A stretch of DNA of 64,000 nt from CAWCUK01 sp963798775. Lineage in GTDB: Bacteria; Bacteroidota; Ignavibacteria; Ignavibacteriales; Ignavibacteriaceae. Shown piece after piece: positions 41,447 through 50,281 of this stretch. The position numbers were made by a program, and so were the translations under genes. The stretch is taken from NCBI GenBank assembly GCA_963798775.1, contig CAWCUK010000001.1, positions 1,240,001 through 1,304,000 on the forward strand, given 5' to 3'. Below the pieces are notes generated by a model that did no database searches, was not told the DNA's origin, and worked only from the letters and a program-made list of their open reading frames with translations. Position 1 is the stretch's first letter, and every line of letters starts with the position of its first letter.

Positions 41447-42733
41447 ATGATTAAAAAATTTTCAACATGTTTTTTCTTTTTAATTATTTTATTCTCATCG
41501 CTGCAATGCGGTAAACAAGAAAAAGAATTTACTGTGTGGATAGGAGGTTCACCTGAAGAAGTTGATTTTTGGGCAAATCAAATAAAAGAATTTGAGCATA
41601 CTGTTGAGTATAAAGTAAACCTCGTACGGCAGCCTTCTTATACCGATCAGCGAAGACAAAGCCTTGTAATTTCACTCGAAGCGGAACAGCCGAATCCTGA
41701 TGTTTTTTTAATGGATGTGGTTTGGATGAATAATTTTATTCGTTCGGGCTGGTTAATCTCGCTCGATTCATTAATCAAAAAAGATAATTTTGATACTTCA
41801 ATTTTCTTTCCGTCTGTTTTTAATTCTGTTGATAAATTAGATAACAAAGTTTATGCTTTCCCTGTTTTTATTGATGTTGCCCTTCTTTATTATCGGCAAG
41901 ATCTACTGCATAAGTTCGGTTATTCATCCGCCCCTAAATTGTGGAGTGACCTAAAAGAAAAAGCGGAAATTATACAAACGGCACAAAGAAAAACAAATCC
42001 CGGTTTCAACGGATTTCTTTGGCAGGGCGCTCAGTATGAGGGATTAGTCTGTACCTTTTTAGAATTTATAGCCTCAAACGGCGGAAATATTCTGAGGAAC
42101 GGAAGAATAGATGTTTACAGTAAAAAGAATCTTCAAGCGTTAACTTTCATGCAAAATCTAATTCAAAAGTATAAAATCTCACCGCCGAATACTTATACCG
42201 AAATGAAAGAAGAAGAAGTAAGACGCGCTTTCCAAAACGGCAATGCCTTATTTGAGAGAAATTGGTCTTATGCTTGGGCACTTCATCAAAGTGAAAATTC
42301 ACCGGTTAAAGGAAAAATTGGAATGGCGCCTCTTCCCCATTTTAGAGGCTCCGAAAGTACATCCGCTTTGGGTGGCTGGCACATTGGGATTTCTAAATAC
42401 AGCGACACAAAAGAAAAAGCCTGGCAATTCATAAAATTTATCACATCTTATAATGCGCAGAAGAAAATGGTTTTAGATATTGGATGGAATCCTGTAAGAA
42501 AAGATATTTATGAAGATGAAGAACTTTTGAAACAAATACCACGATTAAAAATTCTTTATCAAGTTTTTCAAAATACATCCGCACGACCTAATGTACCGTA
42601 TTATCCTCAAGCTTCAGAAATTATACAAAGATATATAAATAATTGTTTGGCGGGGAAAATATCCCCCCAAAAGGCGTTGGAAAAAATTCAGCAGAACGAG
42701 AATGAATTAATGGAGTTGTATAGTGAAAAGTGA
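41447..42733 (+). CDS. ABC sugar transporter, substrate-binding lipoprotein
   Basis: The 428-residue family 1 extracellular solute-binding protein has a lipobox (SSLQCG), so it is membrane-anchored outside the inner membrane. Typical segments are FTVWIGGSPEEVDFWANQIKE, NPDVFLMDVVWMNNF, FPVFIDVALLYYRQDLL and ALGGWHIGISKYS. It resembles binding proteins for maltose, trehalose or other oligosaccharides. Its end overlaps the first permease gene by 11 bases. A GH15 glucoamylase 17 kb downstream hints at alpha-glucans, but the sugar is not proven. Confidence 0.92.
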   Translation: MIKKFSTCFFFLIILFSSLQCGKQEKEFTVWIGGSPEEVDFWANQIKEFEHTVEYKVNLVRQPSYTDQRRQSLVISLEAEQPNPDVFLMDVVWMNNFIRSGWLISLDSLIKKDNFDTSIFFPSVFNSVDKLDNKVYAFPVFIDVALLYYRQDLLHKFGYSSAPKLWSDLKEKAEIIQTAQRKTNPGFNGFLWQGAQYEGLVCTFLEFIASNGGNILRNGRIDVYSKKNLQALTFMQNLIQKYKISPPNTYTEMKEEEVRRAFQNGNALFERNWSYAWALHQSENSPVKGKIGMAPLPHFRGSESTSALGGWHIGISKYSDTKEKAWQFIKFITSYNAQKKMVLDIGWNPVRKDIYEDEELLKQIPRLKILYQVFQNTSARPNVPYYPQASEIIQRYINNCLAGKISPQKALEKIQQNENELMELYSEK

Positions 42734-43613
42734 TTCCAATTTTACTTCGGAAGAAATAAAGACAGCTTATATATTTAATCTACCATTAATTTTAATCGCG
42801 CTTGCTTTTATTTTTCTGCCTGTAGCAGGAACAATTATAACAAGCTTTTTTAGGGATGTTACTTTTCTTCCTTCTAAATTTATTTTTTTTGAGAATTATT
42901 CCCGCCTGTTCAGTGATGCTCATTTTTGGCAGTCAATACAATTTACACTTTTATTTGTGTTAGCTTCCGTTTGCATAGAATTATTTTTAGGAATTATTTT
43001 TGCGCTTCTGTTAAATGAAACCTTTCCCGGCCGAGGGTTTTTCAGAGTAATTATTTTAATTCCGTGGGCAATTCCTATCGCAATTTCCGCGCGCGTATGG
43101 CAGCTTATTTATAATTATGATTTTGGTTTATTTAACTATGCCGCTATAAATCTAGGTTTAACCGGTTCACCTATTAGCTGGCTCGGAACTACAACCGGTG
43201 CTTTCTTTTCTATTGTTATTAGCGATGTATGGAAGACAACTCCCTTTATGACGATAATTATTTTAGCGGGACTTTCAACTATTCCCCGTGATATTTATAA
43301 ACAAGCAATGATTGACGGAACGAATATTTTTCAGCGATTTTTTAAAATTACACTTCCGCTGCTCAGTCCGGTTTTAATTGTGGCTCTTCTTTTTAGAACT
43401 ATTGATGCCATAAGAATTTTTGATCTTGTTTATGTTTTAACAGGCGGCGGGCCGGGTGGAAGTACTTCTTCAATTTCACTTTACGCTTATAATTATTTAG
43501 TCAGCGGCGACTATGGTTATGGTTCCGCCGCTTCGGTTATAGTTTTTTTGTTAGCCGCGGGATTAGCGCTTCTCTATATCAAGTTCGGCAGATTCAGTGA
43601 GGTGGTTAAATGA
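42723..43613 (+). CDS. ABC sugar transporter, permease 1 (MalF-like)
   Basis: The 296-residue inner-membrane protein has six predicted helices and the permease-ATPase contact loop (EAA motif) in DIYKQAMIDGTNIFQRFFKITLPLL. It starts at a GTG within the end of the binding-protein gene, giving MKSDSNF; this overlap suggests coupled translation. The GGGPGGSTSSISLYAYN segment in the last third is usual for MalF/UgpA-type permeases. It pairs with the permease encoded next. Confidence 0.93.
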   Translation: MKSDSNFTSEEIKTAYIFNLPLILIALAFIFLPVAGTIITSFFRDVTFLPSKFIFFENYSRLFSDAHFWQSIQFTLLFVLASVCIELFLGIIFALLLNETFPGRGFFRVIILIPWAIPIAISARVWQLIYNYDFGLFNYAAINLGLTGSPISWLGTTTGAFFSIVISDVWKTTPFMTIIILAGLSTIPRDIYKQAMIDGTNIFQRFFKITLPLLSPVLIVALLFRTIDAIRIFDLVYVLTGGGPGGSTSSISLYAYNYLVSGDYGYGSAASVIVFLLAAGLALLYIKFGRFSEVVK

Positions 43614-44440
43614 AAGAAGAAAAATTAATCATCTTAATGAAATTTTTCGCCGCTTGCTTTCTGTTCATTTTTTGCCTCTTCCCTTTTTTTTGGATGATAA
43701 TTATTTCTTTTAGCAAACAACCGGATTTTTTAGCTTTAAAAAGTTCTTTCGAGCTTACGATTTCAAACTATATTCAAATTCTAAAAAATAATTCAACACA
43801 TCTCTTAGATTATTTACGCAACAGTATAATTATCTCTCTTACCGCTGCGTTTTTTTCTACTCTGTTTGCCGCGCTTTCGGCTTACGCAATTACACGAATG
43901 AAATTTCCCGGCAGAATTGTTATTCCCTTAGTGTTATTAGGCTTTTCTATGTTTCCTCAAATCAGTTTAATCGGTTATTTGTTTAAATTAATGACGCGGC
44001 TTGGATGGATAAATACTTACTTCGCGTTAATATTTCCGTATATAACTTTAGGACTTCCTCTTGCGCTTTGGATTATGCTAAGTTATTTCTCACAACTTTC
44101 TACAGAACTTGATAAGGCCGCCTTAGTCGACGGCGCTTCCAGAATTCAAATCTTATTAAAAATTCTTTTTCCTATTGCACTGCCCGGAGCTTTCTCTACT
44201 TTTATGCTGATTTTTATTTATTCATTTAATGAATTTCTTTTCGCGTTAATGTTAACTATTGATTACAATGCCAGAACTATTCCCGTCGGAATCGCTTTAT
44301 TCGAAGGGCTTCACGGACAAATTCCATGGGGATTTATTATGGCCTCGGCTGTAATTGCCACTGTCCCTATCATAGTTCTTATTGCATTATTCCAAAGATA
44401 TATTATACAAGGTTTAACGGAGGGAGCGGTTAAAGGATGA
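43610..44440 (+). CDS. ABC sugar transporter, permease 2 (MalG-like)
   Basis: The 276-residue permease partner has six helices and the EAA loop ELDKAALVDGASRIQILLKILFPIALPG. MalG-like features include the FSKQPDFLALKS region after TM1 and AYAITRMKFPGR. ATGA overlaps of 4 bases join it to the gene before and the gene after, a compact operon. The four-gene set (binding protein, two permeases, ATPase) is complete, so the importer should be able to work without a shared ATPase. Confidence 0.93.
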   Translation: MKEEKLIILMKFFAACFLFIFCLFPFFWMIIISFSKQPDFLALKSSFELTISNYIQILKNNSTHLLDYLRNSIIISLTAAFFSTLFAALSAYAITRMKFPGRIVIPLVLLGFSMFPQISLIGYLFKLMTRLGWINTYFALIFPYITLGLPLALWIMLSYFSQLSTELDKAALVDGASRIQILLKILFPIALPGAFSTFMLIFIYSFNEFLFALMLTIDYNARTIPVGIALFEGLHGQIPWGFIMASAVIATVPIIVLIALFQRYIIQGLTEGAVKG

Positions 44441-45510
44441 CCAAAATCAGCATAAAAAATATAAAGAAAAATTTCTTCACTGTAAGAAGAGGAAAGGTTG
44501 AGGCGCTGAAAGGAATTAATATTGAAATTGAATCCGGAAAATTTTTTGTTCTGCTTGGCCCAAGCGGCTGCGGTAAATCTACTTTATTAAATATTATTGC
44601 CGGAATAGAAAAACCAAGTGAAGGCGAAATAAAATTCGGTGACAAGAAAATTGTTTCAGTTTCCGATAAAATATTTCTATCCCCTAAAGAAAGAGATATC
44701 AGTATGGTATTCCAAAGCTATGCGCTTTATCCTCATATGACGGTATTTAACAACATCGCGTTTCCGTTAAAAATAGCAAAATTAGAAAAAGATGAAATTA
44801 AAATTAAAGTTGAACAAGCGGCAGATATACTTCAAATTAAAAAATTACTTGATGCGAAACCGGCAGAACTAAGCGGAGGGCAGCGCCAGCGTGTTGCTTT
44901 AGGCAGGGCAATTGTAAGAAAACCAAGTTTACTTTTACTTGATGAACCTTTGTCAAATCTTGATGCTTTACTAAGAATTAGCATGAGAAGCGAATTGAAA
45001 CAGATTCAGCGTGATCTGCAATTAACTACAATTTATGTTACTCACGATCAAACAGAAGCGATGTCACTCGCAGATTCAATCGCGGTTTTAAAGGATGGTG
45101 AAGTTATCCAAATAGGAAATCCGGATGTTATTTATAATGATCCTCAAAATATTTTTGTCGCTAAATTCTTAGGTTCTCCGCCGATAAATTTTTTTTCACC
45201 GGCAATATTAGAACAATCTAATAATATCGAAATAAATAGACTTTCCGGTAAGCAAGATTTAATAATAGGATTAAGGCCCGAGCATATAAATTTAGTAAAT
45301 ACAGATGAGGGACTTTTAACCGCGAAGGTAAAGCTGATTAGCTCTCTCGGCAGTGAATCAATTTTCTATCTAAATATAAGCGGCAAAGAAATTTTAGCCA
45401 AAGTTAACGGCGAGCATAATTTTAATGAAGGTGATACAGTAGGAATTAATTTCCTAAAAAAGCACTTATTTTTATTTAATAAAGAAAGCGGCAAACGAGT
45501 GAAAAATTGA
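44437..45510 (+). CDS. ABC sugar transporter, ATP-binding protein (MalK/UgpC-like)
   Basis: The 357-residue ATPase drives the importer. It carries Walker A (GPSGCGKST), Q-loop (VFQSYALYPHMTVFNNIAFP), signature LSGGQRQRVALGRA, Walker B (LLLLDEPLSNLD) and the H-loop (VTHDQTEAMSLAD). A C-terminal TOBE-type regulatory domain (about 240-357) is typical of the MalK group. ATGA overlap with the upstream permease gives coupled translation. The DUF72 gene starts 10 bases downstream and is likely on the same transcript. Confidence 0.95.
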   Translation: MTKISIKNIKKNFFTVRRGKVEALKGINIEIESGKFFVLLGPSGCGKSTLLNIIAGIEKPSEGEIKFGDKKIVSVSDKIFLSPKERDISMVFQSYALYPHMTVFNNIAFPLKIAKLEKDEIKIKVEQAADILQIKKLLDAKPAELSGGQRQRVALGRAIVRKPSLLLLDEPLSNLDALLRISMRSELKQIQRDLQLTTIYVTHDQTEAMSLADSIAVLKDGEVIQIGNPDVIYNDPQNIFVAKFLGSPPINFFSPAILEQSNNIEINRLSGKQDLIIGLRPEHINLVNTDEGLLTAKVKLISSLGSESIFYLNISGKEILAKVNGEHNFNEGDTVGINFLKKHLFLFNKESGKRVKN

Positions 45511-45520
45511 TTATGAAATT

Positions 45521-46249
45521 ATGAGCAAAACAAAAATTCATATCGGAACCTCCGGCTGGAATTACAAACACTGGAAAGGGAATTTTTATCCCGAAGAACT
45601 TCCCCAGAAAAAATGGCTGGAGTTTTATAATAATAAACTTTCCACCGTTGAAATAAATAATTCGTTCTATAAACTACCTTCAAAAGAAACTTTTAAAAAA
45701 TGGGCAGAAGGTGTTCCTAATGATTTTATCTTTTCTGTAAAAGCAAGCCGCTATATCACTCATATGAAAAAATTAAAAGACCCGGAAGAAAGCAACAAAA
45801 AATTATTTGACAACATGAAAGGTTTGGGGAAAAAACTAGGACCCATTTTATTCCAGTTACCACCGCACTGGGGCTTTAATAAAGAAAGGTTTGAAGAATT
45901 TCTTAAATCATTATCCAAGAAATATAAATACACGTTCGAATTCAGAGAACAAAGCTGGTGGAATAATGAGACTCTGGATTTGTTAAAAAAATATAACGCG
46001 GCTTTCTGCATTTTTGAACTCGGCGATTTAATATCTCCAAAAGAAGTTACTGCTGATTTTATTTATATAAGGCTTCACGGCCCGGGAAATAAATATCGAG
46101 GAAGCTACAATGAAAATACGCTCTCCTATTGGAAAGGTAGGTTTACTGGATGGAGTGAAAATGTAAAGGAAATATATTGTTACTTTGATAATGACGACAG
46201 CGGTTTTGCAGTTCAAAATGCTATTACTTTAAATGAGAAAATAAATTAA
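45521..46249 (+). CDS. DUF72 (YecE-like) protein
   Basis: The 242-residue TIM-barrel-like protein of the DUF72 family has IHIGTSGWNYKHWKGNFYPE, VEINNSFYKLPS, FSVKASRYITH, LFQLPPHWGFN and YIRLHGP. DUF72 members are common near sugar and redox genes and have no firm reaction. Active-site-like residues (E in EINNSFY, H in RLHGP) are conserved. It lies 10 bases from the ABC ATPase gene and 31 from an aldo/keto reductase, so it may act on the imported sugar or its products; that is inference. Confidence 0.88.
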   Translation: MSKTKIHIGTSGWNYKHWKGNFYPEELPQKKWLEFYNNKLSTVEINNSFYKLPSKETFKKWAEGVPNDFIFSVKASRYITHMKKLKDPEESNKKLFDNMKGLGKKLGPILFQLPPHWGFNKERFEEFLKSLSKKYKYTFEFREQSWWNNETLDLLKKYNAAFCIFELGDLISPKEVTADFIYIRLHGPGNKYRGSYNENTLSYWKGRFTGWSENVKEIYCYFDNDDSGFAVQNAITLNEKIN

Positions 46250-46280
46250 AGTACTTGAAATTTTACAAACAGGAAAAGTA

Positions 46281-47276
46281 ATGGATAAAATAAATCTTCC
46301 GATCTCAGAAAAAGAAATTTCCCGAATCGGACTTGGAACTTGGGCTATAGGAGGCTGGATGTGGGGTGGCACCGATGAAATGGAATCTATTAAAACTATT
46401 CATTCTGCTATAGACAGAGGAATAAATTTTATTGATACCGCTCCCGTTTATGGTTACGGTAGATCGGAAGAAATTATTGGCAAAGCATTAGAAGAATCCG
46501 GCCAAAGAAGTAAAATAGTAGTTGCCACAAAAGTAGGAATTGAATGGGATGACGACGGAAAAGTTTTTAGGAATTCTTCAAAGGAAAGAATTTTAAAAGA
46601 AATAGATGATTCACTGATTCGTCTGCAAACGGATTATATTGATTTATATCAGATTCATTGGCCCGATCCTCTAGTACCGATTGAGGAAACGGCTGAAATA
46701 ATGAAGAAGCTTTTTGATGAAGGGAAAATAAAAGCAATCGGAGTAAGTAATTTTTCTACTGCTCAAATGGAAGAGTTTCAAAAAGCAGCGCCTCTTCATG
46801 CTTGCCAGCCGCCTTACAATTTATTTGAAAGAGAAATTGAAAGTGATGTAATACCCTATTGTAAGGAGAGGAATATTACTCTTATAACTTATAGTGCTCT
46901 TTGTAGGGGGCTTTTAACCGGGAAACTGAAACCTGATTCCAAATTCAAGGGAGATGATTTAAGAAATGATGATCCTAAATTTAACGCGCCGTATTATAAG
47001 GATTATCTAATGGCAGTTGAGAAACTTAATGACTTTGCTCTGGAAAATTTTGATAAAAAAATAATTCATCTCGCGGTAAGATGGATACTTGATAAAGGCA
47101 TAAATATTGCTCTTTGGGGAGCTCGTCATCCAAAACAATTAAGTGCGATAGATGAAATGTGGGACTGGAGGATTGATGAAAGTTCAATGAAAGAGATCGA
47201 TAAAATTATAAACGATACTATAAGTGAAAAAATCGGTCCTGAATTTATGGCACCGCCTGAAAGGAAGCTGCATTAA
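46281..47276 (+). CDS. Aldo/keto reductase
   Basis: The 331-residue AKR-superfamily enzyme shows the N-terminal RIGLGTWAIGGWMWGG, catalytic Tyr in FIDTAPVYGYGRSEE, Lys in VVATKVGI and His in YQIHWPDP. The pattern is near the group of general stress AKRs such as Bacillus YhdN (GSP69). It probably reduces aldehydes or sugars with NADPH, which the nearby pentose phosphate genes would supply. It lies 31 bases after DUF72 and may close the importer operon. GGAAAAGT is a modest ribosome binding site. Confidence 0.92.
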   Translation: MDKINLPISEKEISRIGLGTWAIGGWMWGGTDEMESIKTIHSAIDRGINFIDTAPVYGYGRSEEIIGKALEESGQRSKIVVATKVGIEWDDDGKVFRNSSKERILKEIDDSLIRLQTDYIDLYQIHWPDPLVPIEETAEIMKKLFDEGKIKAIGVSNFSTAQMEEFQKAAPLHACQPPYNLFEREIESDVIPYCKERNITLITYSALCRGLLTGKLKPDSKFKGDDLRNDDPKFNAPYYKDYLMAVEKLNDFALENFDKKIIHLAVRWILDKGINIALWGARHPKQLSAIDEMWDWRIDESSMKEIDKIINDTISEKIGPEFMAPPERKLH

Positions 47277-47325
47277 CATAATTTTTTCCAGGTACTTCTT
47301 TACTTTTTAATAATTTGGAGAATGT

Positions 47326-47490
47326 ATGAATTTTGCAATTTATATGATAGGCGCGGTTTTAGTAGCCGCGGGCTTTGGTTACGCCGCATACGCAATAGGA
47401 TTGAGCGGCACGTGGATAATAATTATTGCTCTTGTTATTCTTGGATTCGGAATAATGGGAGCAGTAAAAAAAACTCAAAAAAAAGAGTAA
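47326..47490 (+). CDS. 54-residue two-helix membrane protein
   Basis: This small open reading frame encodes two hydrophobic helices (about residues 4-24 and 29-47), Gly/Ala-rich, with a lysine-rich tail (VKKTQKKE), so both ends probably face the cytoplasm. TTGGAG five bases before the ATG at 47326 supports it. A 61-residue reading of the same bases in another frame (from 47322) is Cys/Arg-rich and lacks such support. No known family; similar tiny membrane proteins often lie beside stress genes. It stands between an aldo/keto reductase and gap. Confidence 0.7.
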   Translation: MNFAIYMIGAVLVAAGFGYAAYAIGLSGTWIIIIALVILGFGIMGAVKKTQKKE

Positions 47491-47534
47491 TAATCGGCTT
47501 GATTTGAAAAAAGTTATAGGAAGGAGATTCTAAA

Positions 47535-48533
47535 ATGGCAAAGGTTGCAATAAATGGTTTAGGAAGAATTGGACGCGCCGCATTAAAAATAATTTTAGAC
47601 AGTACGGATTTAGAACTGGTTGCGGTTAATGATCTTATTCCACCCGATAATATAGCATATCTTATTAATTACGATACAGTTTACGGACGTTATGAGAAAC
47701 CTGCTTCGGCTAGTGAAGGAAATATTAAAAGAGGTTTAAAAGAATATAAAGTTTTGAACGAAAAAGATCCGGTGAACTTGCCATGGAAAGAATTAGGAGT
47801 AGATATTGTATTTGAATGCACGGGAATTTTTACAAAAAAAGACGACCTAATGAAGCATATAAAAGCCGGCGCAAAACATGTTATATTGTCAGCACCGGCA
47901 AAAAGTGAAGAAGTTCTTACTGTTGTTCATGGTGTAAATACGCCCGACGAAACTCCGGAAGTTTTATCATGCGCAAGCTGTACAACAAATTGTATTACCC
48001 CGGTAGTTGAAATAATGGGGAGACGCATCGGGATAAAAAAGGCTATAATGACAACCATACATGCTTATACTGCTTCGCAAGCAATTGTAGATACAGCAAA
48101 TAAAAAGAAAAGAAGAGGAAGAGCAGGCGCAGCTAATTTAGTTCCTACTTCAACCGGCGCGGCTGTTGCAACTACAAAAGCATTGCCGCAATACAAAGGG
48201 AAATTTGACGGCGTTGCGGTTCGCGGACCGGTCCCGGTCGGTTCAATTGCGGATATAGTTTTTGTTACAGAAAAATCAACTTCCGTTGATGAGATAAATA
48301 AAATATTCGAAGAGGAAGTACAATCCGACCGATATAAAGGAATAGTTGCGGTAACAAAAGATGAAATAGTTTCTTCTGATATAATAAAAAATCCTCATGC
48401 CTCTATAGTTGATTTAACTATGACGCAAGTTGTTGACGGTGACCTAGTTAAAGTAATGAGCTGGTATGATAATGAATGGGGTTATGCTAATCAAATGGTT
48501 CGGGAAGGAGTAAGAATTGCTGCAAATTCATAA
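47535..48533 (+). CDS. gap: Glyceraldehyde-3-phosphate dehydrogenase
   Basis: The phosphorylating NAD-type enzyme of glycolysis and gluconeogenesis has 332 residues. It has the Rossmann start VAINGLGRIGRAALK, catalytic Cys in SCASCTTNCITP, His in TTIHAYTASQ and a C-terminal WYDNEWGYANQMV. The stretch YDTVYGRYEKP replaces the usual DSVHGRF, so it is somewhat off the common form and may be a paralogue for particular conditions. Asp in VNDLIPP suggests NAD. GGAAGGAGATT precedes the ATG. Confidence 0.94.
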   Translation: MAKVAINGLGRIGRAALKIILDSTDLELVAVNDLIPPDNIAYLINYDTVYGRYEKPASASEGNIKRGLKEYKVLNEKDPVNLPWKELGVDIVFECTGIFTKKDDLMKHIKAGAKHVILSAPAKSEEVLTVVHGVNTPDETPEVLSCASCTTNCITPVVEIMGRRIGIKKAIMTTIHAYTASQAIVDTANKKKRRGRAGAANLVPTSTGAAVATTKALPQYKGKFDGVAVRGPVPVGSIADIVFVTEKSTSVDEINKIFEEEVQSDRYKGIVAVTKDEIVSSDIIKNPHASIVDLTMTQVVDGDLVKVMSWYDNEWGYANQMVREGVRIAANS

Positions 48534-48580
48534 ACTAAAAAAGAGGTAGAAAAACTTTTGAATTTATAAAAGAGGATATT

Positions 48581-49021
48581 ATGAAAGAAGTTAGAATTGG
48601 AAATGTTAATGATATAAAAAACGGAGAAATGAAATCTGTTAAAATTGGGGATGAAGAAGAAATTCTTTTAACAAAAATTGAAGGTAATTTCTATGCGACC
48701 GGAGCTCATTGCACACATTACGGCGCACCTTTAGCCGATGGAATTTTAAATGGAGATACAATTGTCTGTCCATGGCATCATGCATGTTTTAATGCTAAAA
48801 ACGGGAATTTTCTTGAACCCCCTGCATTTGATTCTCTTCCAAAATTTGAAATTCGGATTGAAGGCGAAGAAATAATCGCACTTCTTCCGGACGAACTTCC
48901 TTCAAGCAGAACACCGGAAATGGCAAATAATGACGGAAGCGATAGCCGTGTTTTTGCAATTGTCGGCGCCGGAGCATCTGCTTATATGGCTGCACAGGCA
49001 ATGAGAGAAGGCAGGTTTTAA
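48581..49021 (+). CDS. Rieske-FAD reductase, N-terminal part
   Basis: The 146-residue frame begins with a Rieske [2Fe-2S] domain whose cluster ligands are visible as HCTHYGAPLADG and CPWHHACF (Cys-His and Cys-His pairs). A linker and the start of an FAD-binding fold follow (VFAIVGAGASAYMAAQAM; the consensus GxGxxG reads GAGASA here). It stops at TAA before the domain is complete. Alone it could only act as a small ferredoxin-like protein. GAGGATATT precedes the ATG. Confidence 0.8.
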   Translation: MKEVRIGNVNDIKNGEMKSVKIGDEEEILLTKIEGNFYATGAHCTHYGAPLADGILNGDTIVCPWHHACFNAKNGNFLEPPAFDSLPKFEIRIEGEEIIALLPDELPSSRTPEMANNDGSDSRVFAIVGAGASAYMAAQAMREGRF

Positions 49022-49034
49022 AGGAAAAATAAAA

Positions 49035-50162
49035 ATGATAACAAGAGAAAACCGCCGCCCGTATGATCGTCCTAATTTAAGCAAGAATTATTTACAAGGC
49101 GATGCCGAGGAAGAATGGATGCCGCTTCGTTCCGAAGATTTTTATAAAAAACACGATATAGAAATTCTATTAAATAAAAATGTACAAAGTGTTGATATAG
49201 CAAAGAAAAAAATTGAGTTGGATAACGATGAGACTATTTCATTCGATAAATTATTAATCGCTACAGGCGGAGTTCCCCGCAAATTAGATGTTCCGGGCAG
49301 CAACTTAAATAATATATTTTATCTGCGTTCTTTTGATGACGCGGATAAAATAATTGCGGCCGCTGAAAAATCAAAAAAAGCAGTAATTGTAGGTTCCAGC
49401 TTTATTGGAATGGAAACCGCCTCTAGTTTAAGAAAAAGGAATCTAGAAATCACTGTTGTCTCTCCCGAAAAACTTCCGTTCGAAAAAAAATTAGGGACAG
49501 ATATTGGTAAACTTCTTAAAAATCTGCATGAAGAAAATGGGGTTAAATTTGAACTTAATACAAAAGTAAAAATGTTTGAAGGCGACGACAGGGTTGAAAC
49601 CGTAACATTTGAAAATGGAAATAAAATAGAAACAGATATAGTTTTAATAGGTATTGGCGTAACTCCTGAAACATCTTTTATTAAGGATGTTGAATCCTCT
49701 GAAACCGGTGCTCTTTTAACCGATAAAAATTTTAAAGTAAAAGATGATATATACGCATGCGGCGATATTGCAAAATTCCCATACTGGCGGGCAAACAATA
49801 ATAACATTAGAATTGAACATTGGAGAACCGCGGAACAAGAAGGAAGAACAGCGGGTTTTAATATGGCAGGTAAAAAAATGGAATATCACAGTATCCCATT
49901 TTTCTGGACTGTACAAGCGGGTTTAAAACTCAGGTATGTTGGCCACGCTGAGGATTGGGAGGAGTTAATAGTATGGGGCGAAGTAGCTTCTAAAAAGTTT
50001 ATTGTCTTTTATATTAAAGATAATGCTGTTATTGCCGCAGCCGGAAACAATTATGATAAAGAAATGGCCGCGATTCAGCAATTAATGCGGCTAGAAAAAA
50101 TGCCTGATGTCGGTGATATACTAAATAAATCGGTTAATCTGGTAGAATTAGTTCAAACATAA
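49035..50162 (+). CDS. Rieske-FAD reductase, C-terminal part
   Basis: The 375-residue frame contains the rest of the FAD domain (NRRPYDRPNLSKNYL), the NAD-binding domain (AVIVGSSFIGMETASSLRKR), the second FAD contact (YACGDIAKFPYW) and a C-terminal domain as in AIFM3 and bacterial ferredoxin/nitrite-type reductases. Coding homology begins upstream of this ATG, at about 49011. AAAGGAAAAATAAAA is present before the ATG, so independent initiation is possible, but the product would lack the first FAD-binding strand. Confidence 0.8.
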   Translation: MITRENRRPYDRPNLSKNYLQGDAEEEWMPLRSEDFYKKHDIEILLNKNVQSVDIAKKKIELDNDETISFDKLLIATGGVPRKLDVPGSNLNNIFYLRSFDDADKIIAAAEKSKKAVIVGSSFIGMETASSLRKRNLEITVVSPEKLPFEKKLGTDIGKLLKNLHEENGVKFELNTKVKMFEGDDRVETVTFENGNKIETDIVLIGIGVTPETSFIKDVESSETGALLTDKNFKVKDDIYACGDIAKFPYWRANNNNIRIEHWRTAEQEGRTAGFNMAGKKMEYHSIPFFWTVQAGLKLRYVGHAEDWEELIVWGEVASKKFIVFYIKDNAVIAAAGNNYDKEMAAIQQLMRLEKMPDVGDILNKSVNLVELVQT

Positions 50163-50281
50163 AATATTTTATTAAGATTTGTAACACATATTTGCTAAGC
50201 TTATTATAGCTGTCACAAGCATTTAAGCCTAAAATTCTTATTTATCATTCATCATGTTTTTATAACATTAAGGAGATAGAT

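Larger units (their letters stand above)
48581..50162 (+). pseudogene. Rieske-FAD (AIFM3-like) reductase gene split by a frameshift
   Basis: Two reading frames together give one normal Rieske plus FAD/NAD reductase of about 527 residues. Frame 1 ends at TAA 49019-49021, just where the FAD domain's first helix ends (AAQAMREGRF). The +1 frame then reads GFKGKIKMITREN and continues into the rest. Removing one G near 49010-49011 would give MREAGFKGKIKM, the expected sequence. Alternatively a ribosome could slip +1 on TTT-TAA (TTTT AAA), which also restores the frame exactly and resembles prfB recoding. It may thus be a broken gene, a sequencing error or a recoded gene. Confidence 0.7.

Noticed and set aside
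47322..47507. A 61-residue Cys/Arg-rich reading frame
   Set aside because: Same bases as the 54-residue membrane protein; spacing from GGAG is only one base and the sequence looks random.
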